A DNA stretch of 64,000 nt from an uncultured cyanobacterium (GTDB lineage Bacteria > Cyanobacteriota > Cyanobacteriia > Cyanobacteriales > Nostocaceae): assembly GCA_903848645.1 (NCBI GenBank), contig CAINGU010000083.1, positions 1-64,000 of the forward strand, read 5' to 3'. Shown one piece after another: positions 38,198-47,238 of this stretch. Position 1 is the first letter of the stretch; the number at the start of each line of letters is the position of its first letter. The translations under genes were made by a program, and so were the position numbers. A model generated the notes under the pieces. The model was not told where the DNA came from, did not search any database, and saw nothing but the letters and a program-made list of their open reading frames with translations.

Positions 38198-38779
38198 ATG
38201 ATTGCAACTCCCAGTTACGACTATATTTCCCCCACAGAATATCTTGAAGGGGAAGAAACCAGTCCTGTCAAACATGAATACAGACAGGGGGAAGTTTATG
38301 CAATGGCAGGAGCAAGTAATACTCATGTAGTTATTACTCTCAATATTGCTTCACTACTAAGAAATCATCTCCGTGGAAGCGGGTGTCAAGCTTACATTGC
38401 TGATACTAAAGCACATATTGAATTAATAGATACTTATTACTATCCTGATGTGATAGTCAGTTGTGACCAAAAAGATAAAGCCTTTAATAACTTTTTGCGT
38501 TATCCCTGTTTAATTGTCGAGGTGTTATCTCCTACTACAGAAGCTTTTGATAGAGGTGATAAATTTGCTGACTATCGCCAATTAGAATCACTTCAGGAAT
38601 ATGTGTTAGTTAGTCAAACCCGGATAAATGTAGAAGTTTTCCGCCGTAACTCAGAAGGTCAATGGGTGTTTTATAGTTATGGACAAGGAGAAAATATACA
38701 TCTAGCCAGTGTCAATTTTCAGCTTGCTGTTGCAGATGTCTATGAAGATATCAGCTTTGAACCTGTCAACCTACCATAA
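38198..38779 (+). CDS. Uma2-family (DUF820) nuclease-like protein
   Basis: A 193-residue PD-(D/E)XK-fold protein of the Uma2 type, abundant in cyanobacteria. Visible family motifs are PTEYLEGEETSPVKHEYRQGEVYAMAG, YYPDVIVSCD (Asp), PCLIVEVLSPTTEAFDRGDKFADYRQL (the E-x-L core) and EYVLVSQ. Its cellular role is not established. The 3' end overlaps the convergent dipeptidase gene by 40 bases. Confidence 0.9.
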   Translation: MIATPSYDYISPTEYLEGEETSPVKHEYRQGEVYAMAGASNTHVVITLNIASLLRNHLRGSGCQAYIADTKAHIELIDTYYYPDVIVSCDQKDKAFNNFLRYPCLIVEVLSPTTEAFDRGDKFADYRQLESLQEYVLVSQTRINVEVFRRNSEGQWVFYSYGQGENIHLASVNFQLAVADVYEDISFEPVNLP

Positions 38780-39456
38780 CGGGCTGTCATTATAGTTTCG
38801 GGATGAGATTGATTATACAACCAAGCCCACATTTGATCACCAAAGGAAAAATGCCACCATTCTCTAGGATTGCGTTGAAATCCAGCTTTTAACATCACAT
38901 CGCGCAATAGTTGACGGTTAGCATGATAGTCTTGATCAAGATTAACATAATATTCGGGATGCGATCGCTCGGACATTTCATCAATGGGTGAACCCATATC
39001 TACAATTTCTCCAGCATCATTTACTAGAGTAATATCCACCGCAGCCCCCGTACTGTGAGGAGGAGGGGTGTTCATATCCAAACTGGGTACAGCCCAAATT
39101 TCATAAACGGCTTGCCATACTTCTTCCCGTTGTTGGGGTGACAATTCCTTTTCCGTCAAACCCCTCTCGCGCAAAGCTTCCCCAAAGCTGTAATCTACCA
39201 TAAATTGCTGCACAGCTACAGGACGATAAGCATCGAATATTTGAATATACCAATGGGGATGTAGTAATTGTAAATAATTTTGTGCCTGAATCAAATTTTC
39301 AATTACACTTTGGCGGAGATAATAAGGTGAATGTTCCCCATAATTAGCACCTAACTTTTGATAAGGGTGAGGAGATTCCACCGCAAACAATTCTAGAGGA
39401 ATCTTAACTAAAAGTTCACCACATTCAATAATGGGGATTTGATGGTATAGTCGCAT
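38740..39456 (-). CDS. D-Ala-D-Ala dipeptidase (VanX/DdpX family)
   Basis: A 238-residue M15-family metallopeptidase. FDAYRPVAVQQF, HSTGAAVDITLV (zinc-binding His and Asp) and EWWHF (catalytic Glu and third zinc His) are all present. Family members cleave D-Ala-D-Ala, in resistance (VanX) or in peptidoglycan recycling. No vanHA or regulator genes are adjacent, so recycling is the likelier role. No signal peptide is visible. Confidence 0.9.
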   Translation of the reverse strand: MRLYHQIPIIECGELLVKIPLELFAVESPHPYQKLGANYGEHSPYYLRQSVIENLIQAQNYLQLLHPHWYIQIFDAYRPVAVQQFMVDYSFGEALRERGLTEKELSPQQREEVWQAVYEIWAVPSLDMNTPPPHSTGAAVDITLVNDAGEIVDMGSPIDEMSERSHPEYYVNLDQDYHANRQLLRDVMLKAGFQRNPREWWHFSFGDQMWAWLYNQSHPETIMTARYGRLTGSKLISS

Positions 39457-39482
39457 TGTAATGGATAATTTTGAATTCTTTG

Positions 39483-40013
39483 TTAACGCCGATGAAATTC
39501 TATATATTTATCTAAGATTGTTATATCATAATTCTCAAAAAAATCGTGACTAACTAGACCAATTTGCGCTTGGGGAGGAACTGCAACTTGGGGATGATTA
39601 ATAACCAAACCACCAACTCCTATAGATGAAATTATGCCAGTGGGCAATTCTACTATACTACCATCAGCAATGGTGAATTTTATTTTTTCTCTAGGAGTAA
39701 GCTTGAGAAATTTAGCCATTTGTGGAGTAATCAAGATCCCACTTGCACTATTATCAAAAACCATCTCAAAAATTTGATTGCCATTAAATTTAACATCTAT
39801 AATTGGAGTTTGAGCCTCACGACGTTTAATTGGTATCCGAAAAAAAGTTGCGGTTGGTGGTGTGACTTTGCACAGTTCTGATAAATTCATGATTTTACCA
39901 GAAGATGTCACCATAAAACAAAAACCTGGATCATTAGCTTTTGCTAAAGATGGGATTGTAACAAAGATTAACCCAAATATAACTGCAATCCATCTACTTT
40001 TACAAGGTTGCAT
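39483..40013 (-). CDS. Secreted retropepsin-like aspartyl protease, altered active site
   Basis: A 176-residue protein with a signal peptide (about 1-26, ending near SLAKA). Residues 70-176 follow the single-domain aspartyl protease fold: VKFNGNQIFEMVFDNSASGILI, then TPQMAKFLKL and IGLVSHDFFENYDITIL. The active-site triplet normally reads D-T/S-G; here it is D87-N88-S89 followed by AS, so the Gly and Thr/Ser are changed. It may be inactive or specialised. It lies 26 bases upstream of the dipeptidase gene on the same strand, so the two may be cotranscribed. Confidence 0.78.
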   Translation of the reverse strand: MQPCKSRWIAVIFGLIFVTIPSLAKANDPGFCFMVTSSGKIMNLSELCKVTPPTATFFRIPIKRREAQTPIIDVKFNGNQIFEMVFDNSASGILITPQMAKFLKLTPREKIKFTIADGSIVELPTGIISSIGVGGLVINHPQVAVPPQAQIGLVSHDFFENYDITILDKYIEFHRR

Positions 40014-40086
40014 TTTCTTTAGTTATTCCCAATGTTTATAAAATATTAGACAGCTATAAAACTAATATTTGATTTTTGAAATATAC

Positions 40087-40111
40087 GTAGGGTGGGCAAT
40101 GCCCACCCTAC
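40087..40111. repeat. GTAGGGTGGGC palindrome
   Basis: GTAGGGTGGGC-AAT-GCCCACCCTAC is a perfect 11-base stem with a three-base loop. Such hairpins are scattered in cyanobacterial intergenic DNA. It lies in the 247-base gap between yidD and the protease gene and might terminate yidD transcription. Confidence 0.7.
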
Positions 40112-40260
40112 ACTACTTAAAATTTTATGGCTACGCCACGCAAGCTATCAAATATCATTTATGATTCCTATAGAGTCAAAATTTTCTAGTCAACATTACC
40201 AAATTATTAACTAAGAGGTAAATTCTATCCGTGTAATCCAGTAATCCCTTTAATCCGTGT

Positions 40261-40506
40261 TCAGTCTTCATGTTCACAACAAGATTTTTCTTTCACATCT
40301 GGAACAGGATCATAACCTCCTGGATGAAAAGGATGACAGTGTAAAATCCGCATCATACCCAGCCAACTACCACGAAATACCCCAAACCGTTCAATAGCTT
40401 GAATAGCATACAGAGAACAAGTCGGTTGAAAGCGACAAGTGGGGGGAAACAGAGGGGAAATAAATAAACGATAACCCTTAATTAGCCAAATCAATAATAT
40501 TTTCAT
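40261..40506 (-). CDS. yidD: Membrane protein insertion efficiency factor YidD
   Basis: An 81-residue protein with the full YidD pattern: [34 protein letters not shown]-type sequence (here [19 protein letters not shown]) and [14 protein letters not shown], with the three conserved cysteines. It assists YidC-mediated membrane insertion. It is divergent from the phytol-kinase-like gene, which starts 51 bases away. Confidence 0.95.
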   Translation of the reverse strand: MKILLIWLIKGYRLFISPLFPPTCRFQPTCSLYAIQAIERFGVFRGSWLGMMRILHCHPFHPGGYDPVPDVKEKSCCEHED

Positions 40507-40557
40507 GTCTAAATCGAATAAAGTAATATCAACCCTTGAAAATTCTTTCTTTGATCA

Positions 40558-41265
40558 TTGTTGAACACATTCCTTGGTTTAGAAATCCTTTCCCCATTGT
40601 CGCTGCAAATTGCCCCTGCTGCGGCTTGGGTAGGATTAATTATCTGCATTGCTTGGGTAGTTAGTCGTTTTACTGATAGCGAACCGGAAATCATTCGTAA
40701 AATCGTGCATATTGGTACAGGTAACGTAATTTTAATCGCTTGGTGGTTAGATATTCCCCCTGATGTGGGAATTACAGCTTCAGTTTTTGCGAGTATTATT
40801 ACTTTATTATCTTATAAATTCCCGATTCTTCCTGGTATTAATAGCATCGGCCGTCACAGTTTAGGCACATTTTTCTATGCTGTGAGTATAGGTGTTTTAG
40901 TGGGGATTTTTTGGCATTTACACCAACCCCAATATGCTGTTTTAGGAATTATGACTATGGCTTGGGGAGATGGATTAGCTGCTTTAATTGGGAAACGCTT
41001 TGGTAAACATAAATATCTAGTTTTTGGTTCTCAAAAAAGCTGGGAAGGTTCTTTAACAGTGACTTTCATTAGTTATTTTATTTGTGTGACTCTTTTACTG
41101 CTTACCCAAGGTAACATTTGGCAAAGTTGGATAGTTTCCTTAATTGTCGCCGTAATCGCTACGATTTTAGAAGCATTTTCTTTTTTGGGGATAGATAATT
41201 TAACCGTTCCTATCGGTAGTGCTACCTGTGCTTATCTGTTAACGCAGCTACTCTCTGGTTACTGA
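40558..41265 (+). CDS. Phytol/polyprenol kinase-like membrane protein
   Basis: A 235-residue integral membrane protein with seven or so helices. RKIVHIGTGNVILIAWW and MAWGDGLAALIGKRFGKHKY...KSWEGSLTVTF are the conserved motifs of the CTP-dependent phytol/dolichol kinase family (plant VTE5, Synechocystis slr1652). It would phosphorylate phytol released from chlorophyll so that it can be reused for tocopherol or chlorophyll. TTG at 40558 or 40561 is the only start near the conserved N-terminus; there is no ATG. Confidence 0.87.
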   Translation: MLNTFLGLEILSPLSLQIAPAAAWVGLIICIAWVVSRFTDSEPEIIRKIVHIGTGNVILIAWWLDIPPDVGITASVFASIITLLSYKFPILPGINSIGRHSLGTFFYAVSIGVLVGIFWHLHQPQYAVLGIMTMAWGDGLAALIGKRFGKHKYLVFGSQKSWEGSLTVTFISYFICVTLLLLTQGNIWQSWIVSLIVAVIATILEAFSFLGIDNLTVPIGSATCAYLLTQLLSGY

Positions 41266-41609
41266 AAAATTCCTGATCTACTTGAACTATAAAAATGAGT
41301 TTTTCTGTGATTAGAGATATCTAAAAATATAGATATTGAATTTTGTATTGAGCGAAAAATTTGAATAAATCCCTATAATCAGAGTTCTCTGTCAAAACCA
41401 AAAATAAATATTTTGTAGATTTTATCGAACTAAGATTAATCTTTTAATAATACTATTCTAGTAATAAAAAACTATTTTGTCTCTACTTTTAGAGGTAAAT
41501 TTACAAACTTTACTTTCTACCCACAGGTTTATGAATTATTAGGCAAGAATGCTTATAGTTGAATTGTTAGGTGGTCAAATACCTAATTACGTAAGTGAGG
41601 CTAATAATT
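41266..41609. other. AT-rich leader of the peptide export cassette
   Basis: About 340 bases, no gene. Apart from GTGAGG at 41595-41600, the ribosome-binding site of the next gene, nothing recurrent was found. The element conserved before the three later precursor genes is not recognisable here. Confidence 0.4.
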
Positions 41610-41981
41610 GTGTCAAATCAAATCAACACATCCGATTTGTTTGTTGCTTTATCTGATCAACAACAAGAGATAGTAACTGGTGGGGCTGACTTTGAACTAG
41701 CTGCTAGTAATTACGCGAATAAAGGATCAGCTTTACTGGGAACAAGTATCTCCGGTCCTCAAGGTAGCAGTGCTACTTCCGCAGGTAAGGCTAATACCAT
41801 CCTGACTGCGGGACAAGATTTCTTAGGTTTAGGTACAGACCTTCCCAACGGTGTCGGTGCTTTAGGTCCAGCGGTGCTACCAGGTGATGGAGGAAATGCA
41901 CCTGCAACTCCACTTGTAACACCTGCAACACCTATAACGCCTATAGCAACTGGAGTGGCCAGTGGAGGAATCCTTCAGTAA
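41610..41981 (+). CDS. Double-glycine-leader secreted peptide (CTB-type), long form
   Basis: The start is reassigned to GTG 41610: it gives MSNQINTSDLFVALSDQQQE with GTGAGG nine bases upstream, and aligns with the other precursors; the longer frame from 41595 would place the ribosome-binding site inside the gene. The 123-residue product has a leader ending IVTGG (about residue 25) and a 98-residue core rich in Gly, Ala, Thr and Pro, without cysteines. The leader/GG form is that recognised by peptidase-containing ABC exporters, and such genes follow downstream. The function of the core is unknown. Confidence 0.78.
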   Translation: MSNQINTSDLFVALSDQQQEIVTGGADFELAASNYANKGSALLGTSISGPQGSSATSAGKANTILTAGQDFLGLGTDLPNGVGALGPAVLPGDGGNAPATPLVTPATPITPIATGVASGGILQ

Positions 41982-42027
41982 GTATGGGCTAAAGCCGATA
42001 AGTTGCCCAATCTTAAAGTAGGATTGA

Positions 42028-42142
42028 ACTAGTACAGCAGGGCGCAATTAAAAATTAAAAATTAAACCCTAAAAAAGCAAATTACGCCAGCTTTTTAGAA
42101 GTTTTTAATGGTTAGTTATTTTTGCGGCTCTGCACTGCTAGT
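42028..42142. repeat. MITE-like element, CTAGTACxGCAGGGCG family, copy 2
   Basis: Begins with ACTAGTACAGCAGGGCGCAA and ends TTTGCGGCTCTGCACTGCTAGT, imperfect terminal inverted repeats of about 20 bases. Shares its interior (GCTTTTTAGAAG...AATGGTTAG) with the 5703-5813 copy. No coding capacity. Confidence 0.75.
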
Positions 42143-42431
42143 CAATACATTTTTTAGAGAATAAAGGGGGTTAGAGGAGATAATAGGAACTCGCTCAACG
42201 TAAGTGAGGACTTTGAGAGAGTTTGAGCCTTCCCCTCAATGTTCTTAACGCTTGATTAGCGTCAAAGATTTGAGAAAGATAATTCCCAATACTAGGGCAT
42301 AACTATCTCTACCCCCTTCACTAAATTATAACCTATGATCAAATTATTTTTCACAATGTGAATAGAGAAATTTGCTGGTTTTTATTTTCGCTAATTTATT
42401 ACCTAAGATAGTTACTTTTTAGTTACATGAT
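42143..42431. other. Spacer with weak inverted repeat before the HlyD gene
   Basis: AAAGGGGGTTAGAGGAGA (42163-42180) and TATCTCTACCCCCTTCA (42304-42320) can pair imperfectly across about 120 bases, so this may be a decayed inverted-repeat element. No gene is supported. Confidence 0.4.
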
Positions 42432-43997
42432 ATGAGTAATTTCTATCTGAGGTCAGACTATTCTAGTCCTAACAGAAGGTGTAATACCGTGAACTCCTTA
42501 CAGAGTCAAGATAGCCATTCTTGGTATAACTTCAACGACCTGAATACAGAGGATTTGCATATACTAGAAACTAATGAGTTTCTTCCCCATATTGGTAAAT
42601 GGATTCATATCGGTGGGGGAGTAATGATTACTATGTTTGTAGTGGCTGTAAGTCTCTCCTCTGTTCTTTATTACAACATTACAGTCAAAGTCCCTGCAAC
42701 TATCCGACCATTGGGAGAATTACGGTTAGTTGAATCTGCAATGACGGGAACTGTGAAAAAAATTGCAGTTAAGGAAGATCAGGTAGTAAATAAAGGAGAA
42801 ATTATTGCTTATATTGATGACTCCCAACTAAAATCTCAAAAAAGACAACTGCAAAATACTATTCAGCAAAGTCAATTACAATTTATTCAAATTGATGCTC
42901 AAATCAATCAAATCAATAATCAAATAATTGCTCAAATTAACTTAAATGACCGCACTATTATAGCTGCACAGGCTGAATTAACTGGAACTGAACGCAACTA
43001 TAAAGATCAGGGAATTAAAGCTAGTGCGGAAATGACACAAGCTCAAATAACTATAAATTTAGCAAAGGAGCAACTAGCAAGATTACAAAAAGAAAGGGTA
43101 TTAATAGCCACTGTCCAAGAAGCAGAAGCAGGTTTAAAACTCGCTATTTTACAGCGTGACCGCTTGCAAAATATAGTTAAATCAGGAGCAATAGCTCGGA
43201 ATTTAGTTGAGGAAAAAGAACAAGCTGTACAATCGGCTCAAGCTAAATTAGAACAAGCAAAATCTAGTGCTAAAAATCTCCGAGAAGAAAAAGAACAAGC
43301 CGTTAAATTAGCTCAAATAAACTTACAAAAAGCGAAAAGTGCCGTTAATCCCAGTCATGCAAATGTAACAGTAGCATTGGAAAGAATTAGCCAAGAAAAA
43401 GCCAGAGGTGAAGGTAATTTAGCAGCTTTAAAAAAAGAACGCGAAATATTAATTCAGCAACGTCTAGAACTGCAAAAACAACAAATTCGCACTCGTCAAG
43501 AACTACAACAGCTAGAAAATGAGTTGAATAAAAGTGTGATTCGTTCACCGGCTACTGGTACAATCATGCAACTTAAACTCCGCAACTCTGGACAGGTTGT
43601 ACAACTTAGTGAAGCACTGGCTCAAATTGCTCCTATTGATGCTCCGTTAATCATTAAAGCTCACGTTTCTGCCAAAGATATTGACAAAGTAAAAACAGGT
43701 CAACCAGTGCAAATGCAGGTTTCAGCTTGTCCCTATCCAGACTATGGAACTCTCAAAGGAATTGTGAAAACAGTGGGAGCAGATGTTTTAGCAACTACAC
43801 AAAATAATTCTATTATCAGTACACCCCAGATTGCTACTTACCAAATCAATATTGAACCACAAAGTTTATTTTTAGGAAAAGGAAATCACTTATGTTATCT
43901 CAAATCTGGTATGGAAGGACGTGCTGATATTATTTCTCGACGGGAAACTGTCATGCAATTTATCCTCAGAAAAAGCAAATTAATCACTAATCCATGA
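42432..43997 (+). CDS. HlyD-family membrane fusion protein
   Basis: A 521-residue adaptor protein. A short cytoplasmic N-terminus is followed by one membrane helix (about 62-80, MITMFVVAVSLSSVLYY). A biotinyl/lipoyl half-motif (VVNKGEIIAYID) leads into a long alpha-helical coiled coil (about 135-365), then the returning half-motif NKSVIRSPATGTIMQLKLRNSGQVV and a beta-barrel. It should connect the inner-membrane exporter to an outer-membrane TolC-type channel. No TolC gene is in the window. The ATG at 42432 has a weak ribosome-binding site. Confidence 0.9.
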   Translation: MSNFYLRSDYSSPNRRCNTVNSLQSQDSHSWYNFNDLNTEDLHILETNEFLPHIGKWIHIGGGVMITMFVVAVSLSSVLYYNITVKVPATIRPLGELRLVESAMTGTVKKIAVKEDQVVNKGEIIAYIDDSQLKSQKRQLQNTIQQSQLQFIQIDAQINQINNQIIAQINLNDRTIIAAQAELTGTERNYKDQGIKASAEMTQAQITINLAKEQLARLQKERVLIATVQEAEAGLKLAILQRDRLQNIVKSGAIARNLVEEKEQAVQSAQAKLEQAKSSAKNLREEKEQAVKLAQINLQKAKSAVNPSHANVTVALERISQEKARGEGNLAALKKEREILIQQRLELQKQQIRTRQELQQLENELNKSVIRSPATGTIMQLKLRNSGQVVQLSEALAQIAPIDAPLIIKAHVSAKDIDKVKTGQPVQMQVSACPYPDYGTLKGIVKTVGADVLATTQNNSIISTPQIATYQINIEPQSLFLGKGNHLCYLKSGMEGRADIISRRETVMQFILRKSKLITNP

Positions 43998-44003
43998 TTA
44001 ATT

Positions 44004-44068
44004 CCGCCCTAAAGGGGCGGGGTTTGTACCGAAAATTCCTAATCCAAAATCTAAAATCCAAAATTTTT
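44004..44068. repeat. Hairpin plus AATCTAAAAT tail repeat, copy 1
   Basis: CCGCC...GGCGG forms a short hairpin, followed by GGGTTTGTACC and a tail of AATCCAAAATCTAAAATCC. The same order occurs at 57860-57922. Lies in the gap between the HlyD and ABC exporter genes. Confidence 0.65.
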
Positions 44069-44085
44069 CACTCTTCTGAGTAATT

Positions 44086-46263
44086 ATGTTCAATATGCTC
44101 AATATCTTTAAAAATAATCAAAATTATCAGTGTACTTTACAGTTAAGTGAAGAAGACTGTGGAGCAGCTTGTCTAGTTTCCATTAGCAAGCATTACGGAC
44201 ATTTTTTAAGCATGATTAAAAGCCGTGAAGCTGTTGGTACTGGACAATTAGGAACAACATTATTAGGTTTAAAACGAGGTTCAGAAAATCTCGGTTTTAA
44301 TGCTAGAGCCGTGAAAGCTTCTCCAGAAATTATAGACAGAATTACAGAAATTACATTACCTGCAATTATCCATTGGCAAGGCTATCATTGGGTTGTTTTA
44401 TATGGTAAAAAAGGCAAAAAATACGTAATTGCTGATCCGGCTGTTGGACTGCGTTATTTGACCAAAGAAGAATTAACCGCTGCTTGGAATGGCGTAATGC
44501 TCTTATTAGAGCCAGATCCAGATCGTTTTTCCGAGCAACCCCAGGAAGTATCAAAAGGTGGAATAACGCGATTTTTTCGCCGCATTTTGCCCTATCGTGG
44601 CTTGCTAACTCAGGTTTTAATGATCAATATTGTCCTGGGTTTACTAGCTCTAGGAACTCCTGTTTTAATTCAATTACTCACAGATGATGTTCTCGTTCGT
44701 GGAGATGTACAGTTACTTACTGTTGTGGTTTCCGCAGTTGTCGTCATGAGTTTATTTGGTGGAGGTTTGCAAGTATTTCAAGCCTTAATGATTTCTCATT
44801 TTGGGCAAAGATTACAATTAGGTTTAGTTCTAGAATTTGGGCGTAAACTTCTGCAATTACCCTTAAATTATTATGAATCTCGTCGCAGTGGTGAAATCAC
44901 CAGCCGACTCCGAGATATTGGGGAAATTAACCAATTAGTATCACAGATTGTGATTGTTTTACCTAGCCAGTTTTTTATCGCTGTGATTTCTTTTGCTTTA
45001 ATGTTGTTTTATAGCTGGCAATTAACAATAGCAGTCTTATTAGTTGCTGGTTCTATGACTTTATCTACCTTACCTTTTTTACCAATTCTTCAACAAAAAA
45101 CCCGCAGTCTCTTAGTCTTAGGTGCAGAAAATCAAGGTGTTTTAGTAGAAACATTTAAAGGCGCACAGGTAATCAAAACTACAAATGCTGCTCCTCAATT
45201 TTGGGATGAATTTCAAAGTCGTTTTGGTCGTCTGGCGAATCTGGCTTTTAGCACAGTTCAAATCGCAATTATCAACGGGACTATTGCTAAAATCATCTCT
45301 ACAATTGGTGGTGTTATCTTGCTAGGATTTGGGAGTATTTTAGTAATTAAAGGCAATTTAAGCATCGGTCAAATGTTAGCTTTTAATGCTTTACAAGTGA
45401 ATGTTTTAGCTTTAATTAACTCATTAGTTGGCTTCGTTGATGAATATTTTCGCTCTCAAACCGCAGTTTCTCGATTATTAGAAGTTATTGATGCCACACC
45501 AGAAGTAGTAGGAGGAAGTCAAAAACCCATTGCCAAAATTTCTGGTGTGGCAGATATTAGTTGTTCCCATCTCAAATTTCATCACCCAGGTAGAGTAGAC
45601 TTGTTAGATGATTTTTCTATTCATATTCCTGGCGGAAAAGTAATTGCTTTAATTGGTAAATCTGGTTGTGGTAAAAGCACTTTAGCTAAATTATTAGCCG
45701 GGTTATATGTCCCAGATTCTGGAAATATCCGCATCGGTTTTTTGAATATCCAAGATATTGCTTTAGACTGTTACCGACAACAAGTAGTTTATGTTCCCCA
45801 AGAACCTCATTTTTGGAGTCGTTCAATTTTGGAAAACTTCCGTTTAGGAATACCTTCTATTTCTTTTGAAGAAGTAGTTCAAGCTTGTGATATTGCTGAT
45901 GCTGATGGTTTTATCAGTCAATTACCTAATAAATATCAAACCGTATTAGGAGAGTTTGGTGCAAATCTTTCCGGTGGACAAAGACAACGATTAGCGATCG
46001 CTCGCGGCATTCTCACAAATCCACCTATACTGATTTTAGATGAAGCTACAGCCGGATTAGATCCCATGAGTGAAGCTCATGTTCTAGATCGTCTTTTAGA
46101 ATATCGCGCAGGTAAAACCACGATTTTAATTACCCATCGTCCTAGCGTTATCCATCGCGCTAATTGGATTGTTCTCATCGAAAAAGGTCAGGTTCAAATT
46201 CAAGGAACTCCTGAGACATTTTTATCAAAATCTGGAGAGCATTTACAATTTTTGGCTGTATAA
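44086..46263 (+). CDS. Peptidase-containing ABC exporter (C39, PCAT)
   Basis: A 725-residue exporter. The N-terminal C39 peptidase (about 15-140) retains the oxyanion Gln (Q19), catalytic Cys in EEDCGAACL (C25), His in QGYHWVVLYG (H101) and Asp in IADPAVG (D117). The membrane domain with six helices spans about 175-450. The ATPase domain has Walker A GKSGCGKST, signature LSGGQRQRLAIARGIL and Walker B ILILDEATAGLD. It should cut leaders after GG and export the cores with the HlyD protein; five GG-leader genes surround it. Confidence 0.94.
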   Translation: MFNMLNIFKNNQNYQCTLQLSEEDCGAACLVSISKHYGHFLSMIKSREAVGTGQLGTTLLGLKRGSENLGFNARAVKASPEIIDRITEITLPAIIHWQGYHWVVLYGKKGKKYVIADPAVGLRYLTKEELTAAWNGVMLLLEPDPDRFSEQPQEVSKGGITRFFRRILPYRGLLTQVLMINIVLGLLALGTPVLIQLLTDDVLVRGDVQLLTVVVSAVVVMSLFGGGLQVFQALMISHFGQRLQLGLVLEFGRKLLQLPLNYYESRRSGEITSRLRDIGEINQLVSQIVIVLPSQFFIAVISFALMLFYSWQLTIAVLLVAGSMTLSTLPFLPILQQKTRSLLVLGAENQGVLVETFKGAQVIKTTNAAPQFWDEFQSRFGRLANLAFSTVQIAIINGTIAKIISTIGGVILLGFGSILVIKGNLSIGQMLAFNALQVNVLALINSLVGFVDEYFRSQTAVSRLLEVIDATPEVVGGSQKPIAKISGVADISCSHLKFHHPGRVDLLDDFSIHIPGGKVIALIGKSGCGKSTLAKLLAGLYVPDSGNIRIGFLNIQDIALDCYRQQVVYVPQEPHFWSRSILENFRLGIPSISFEEVVQACDIADADGFISQLPNKYQTVLGEFGANLSGGQRQRLAIARGILTNPPILILDEATAGLDPMSEAHVLDRLLEYRAGKTTILITHRPSVIHRANWIVLIEKGQVQIQGTPETFLSKSGEHLQFLAV

Positions 46264-46336
46264 ATCAACATTGTCAAAGTTTTTATTGTGCTATCAATTA
46301 ACCTAACTTAGTTACTTGTGCAAGGAGTAAAATAAT

Positions 46337-46672
46337 ATGCCTAAAAATACTCAATTTAATGATTATCAATTATTTAGATATCTTTCTGAACGAGAACAAG
46401 AATCTCTAGTTGGTGGTCAAACATCTCCTGTATTAGATGTATTACATATATTAAGTGAAAGTAAGTTATTCTTGCAAAAAACTGATATCGAAACCGAAGG
46501 GAAAAGCGATTTAACTCTAGCTTCAGGTGATTCTACTTCACAAACCACTAAATATAAATTTTCCCAACTTACCATGGCATTTTCTTTCACATTTGGTTTA
46601 ATAACAATTACCTCCAGTGGAGACAAATTAAGTAATTTATTACCCAACCTTTTCAATAATTTATTTTCATAA
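46337..46672 (+). CDS. Double-glycine-leader protein with hydrophobic tail
   Basis: A 111-residue protein. ATG 46337 has an AAGGAG site. The leader (MPKNTQFNDYQLFRYLSERE and on to LVGG, about residues 1-29) has the LSxxEQ...GG form of its neighbours. The core contains a polar region and a hydrophobic helix (LTMAFSFTFGLITI) followed by LSNLLPNLFNNLFS. It could be a membrane-active secreted peptide or an accessory/immunity-type factor; I cannot tell which. Confidence 0.7.
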   Translation: MPKNTQFNDYQLFRYLSEREQESLVGGQTSPVLDVLHILSESKLFLQKTDIETEGKSDLTLASGDSTSQTTKYKFSQLTMAFSFTFGLITITSSGDKLSNLLPNLFNNLFS

Positions 46673-46903
46673 AATAATGATGCCTAAACGTAACCATTTT
46701 TTTGTAGAGACAAATTTATTTTTTCTCTACATTTTCTAATATCTTATTAAGAAGAAATATTTTTAACATCTAAATATATAATATAATCTTCTATTATCAG
46801 GAATTAGATGAGCAGATAAATTAAATATGAGTCAAAAGAAAGAATTTTATCTAAATATATATAACCTAAGAACAATGATAAATTTTATAAATCTATAACT
46901 ATG

Positions 46904-46938
46904 GAATCATTTATTTTTGATAAAAAATCTTTATAAAA
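46904..46938 (+). promoter_or_regulatory. Shared upstream element of precursor genes, copy 1
   Basis: GAATCATT (46904-46911), 19 bases, then TTATAAA (46931-46937). The same two blocks with the same 19-base gap precede the precursor genes at 47748 and 48251. ACTATGGAATCATT extends the left block. TATAAA resembles a -10 element. It lies about 80 bases upstream of ATG 47016. Confidence 0.65.
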
Positions 46939-47015
46939 GAAGTGTAGGGGTTATTCACCTATTCATAAATATAGGCTAACAATCATGTCATCCCAATAAA
47001 GTGAGGTACATCATT

Positions 47016-47213
47016 ATGTCATTTCAAAATAATCAATCTAACTTGCTTGTAGAACTATCCACAGAAGAACAACAACTTTTATCTGGAGGATGTTACCAGT
47101 CTCCCCCATGCTGTAAACCGAAAAAACAAAAATGTTGTGGAAATTACCAAAAAGATGATCGATATAGACCCTCTGATAGGTATGAAAAGTATCCCGATAA
47201 TGGCGATGATTAA
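47016..47213 (+). CDS. Cys-rich double-glycine-leader peptide (CTB-type)
   Basis: The start is reassigned from GTG 47001 to ATG 47016: GTGAGG at 47001-47006 is then the ribosome-binding site, and MSFQNNQSNLLVELSTEEQQ aligns with the other leaders. The 65-residue product has a leader ending LLSGG (residue 25) and a 40-residue core with five cysteines (CYQSPPCC and KCC) and a Lys/Asp/Tyr/Arg-rich tail. The cysteines could form disulfides after export. No modification enzyme is adjacent. Confidence 0.78.
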   Translation: MSFQNNQSNLLVELSTEEQQLLSGGCYQSPPCCKPKKQKCCGNYQKDDRYRPSDRYEKYPDNGDD

Positions 47214-47238
47214 TATCTTCCTCAATAGGTACATTCTA

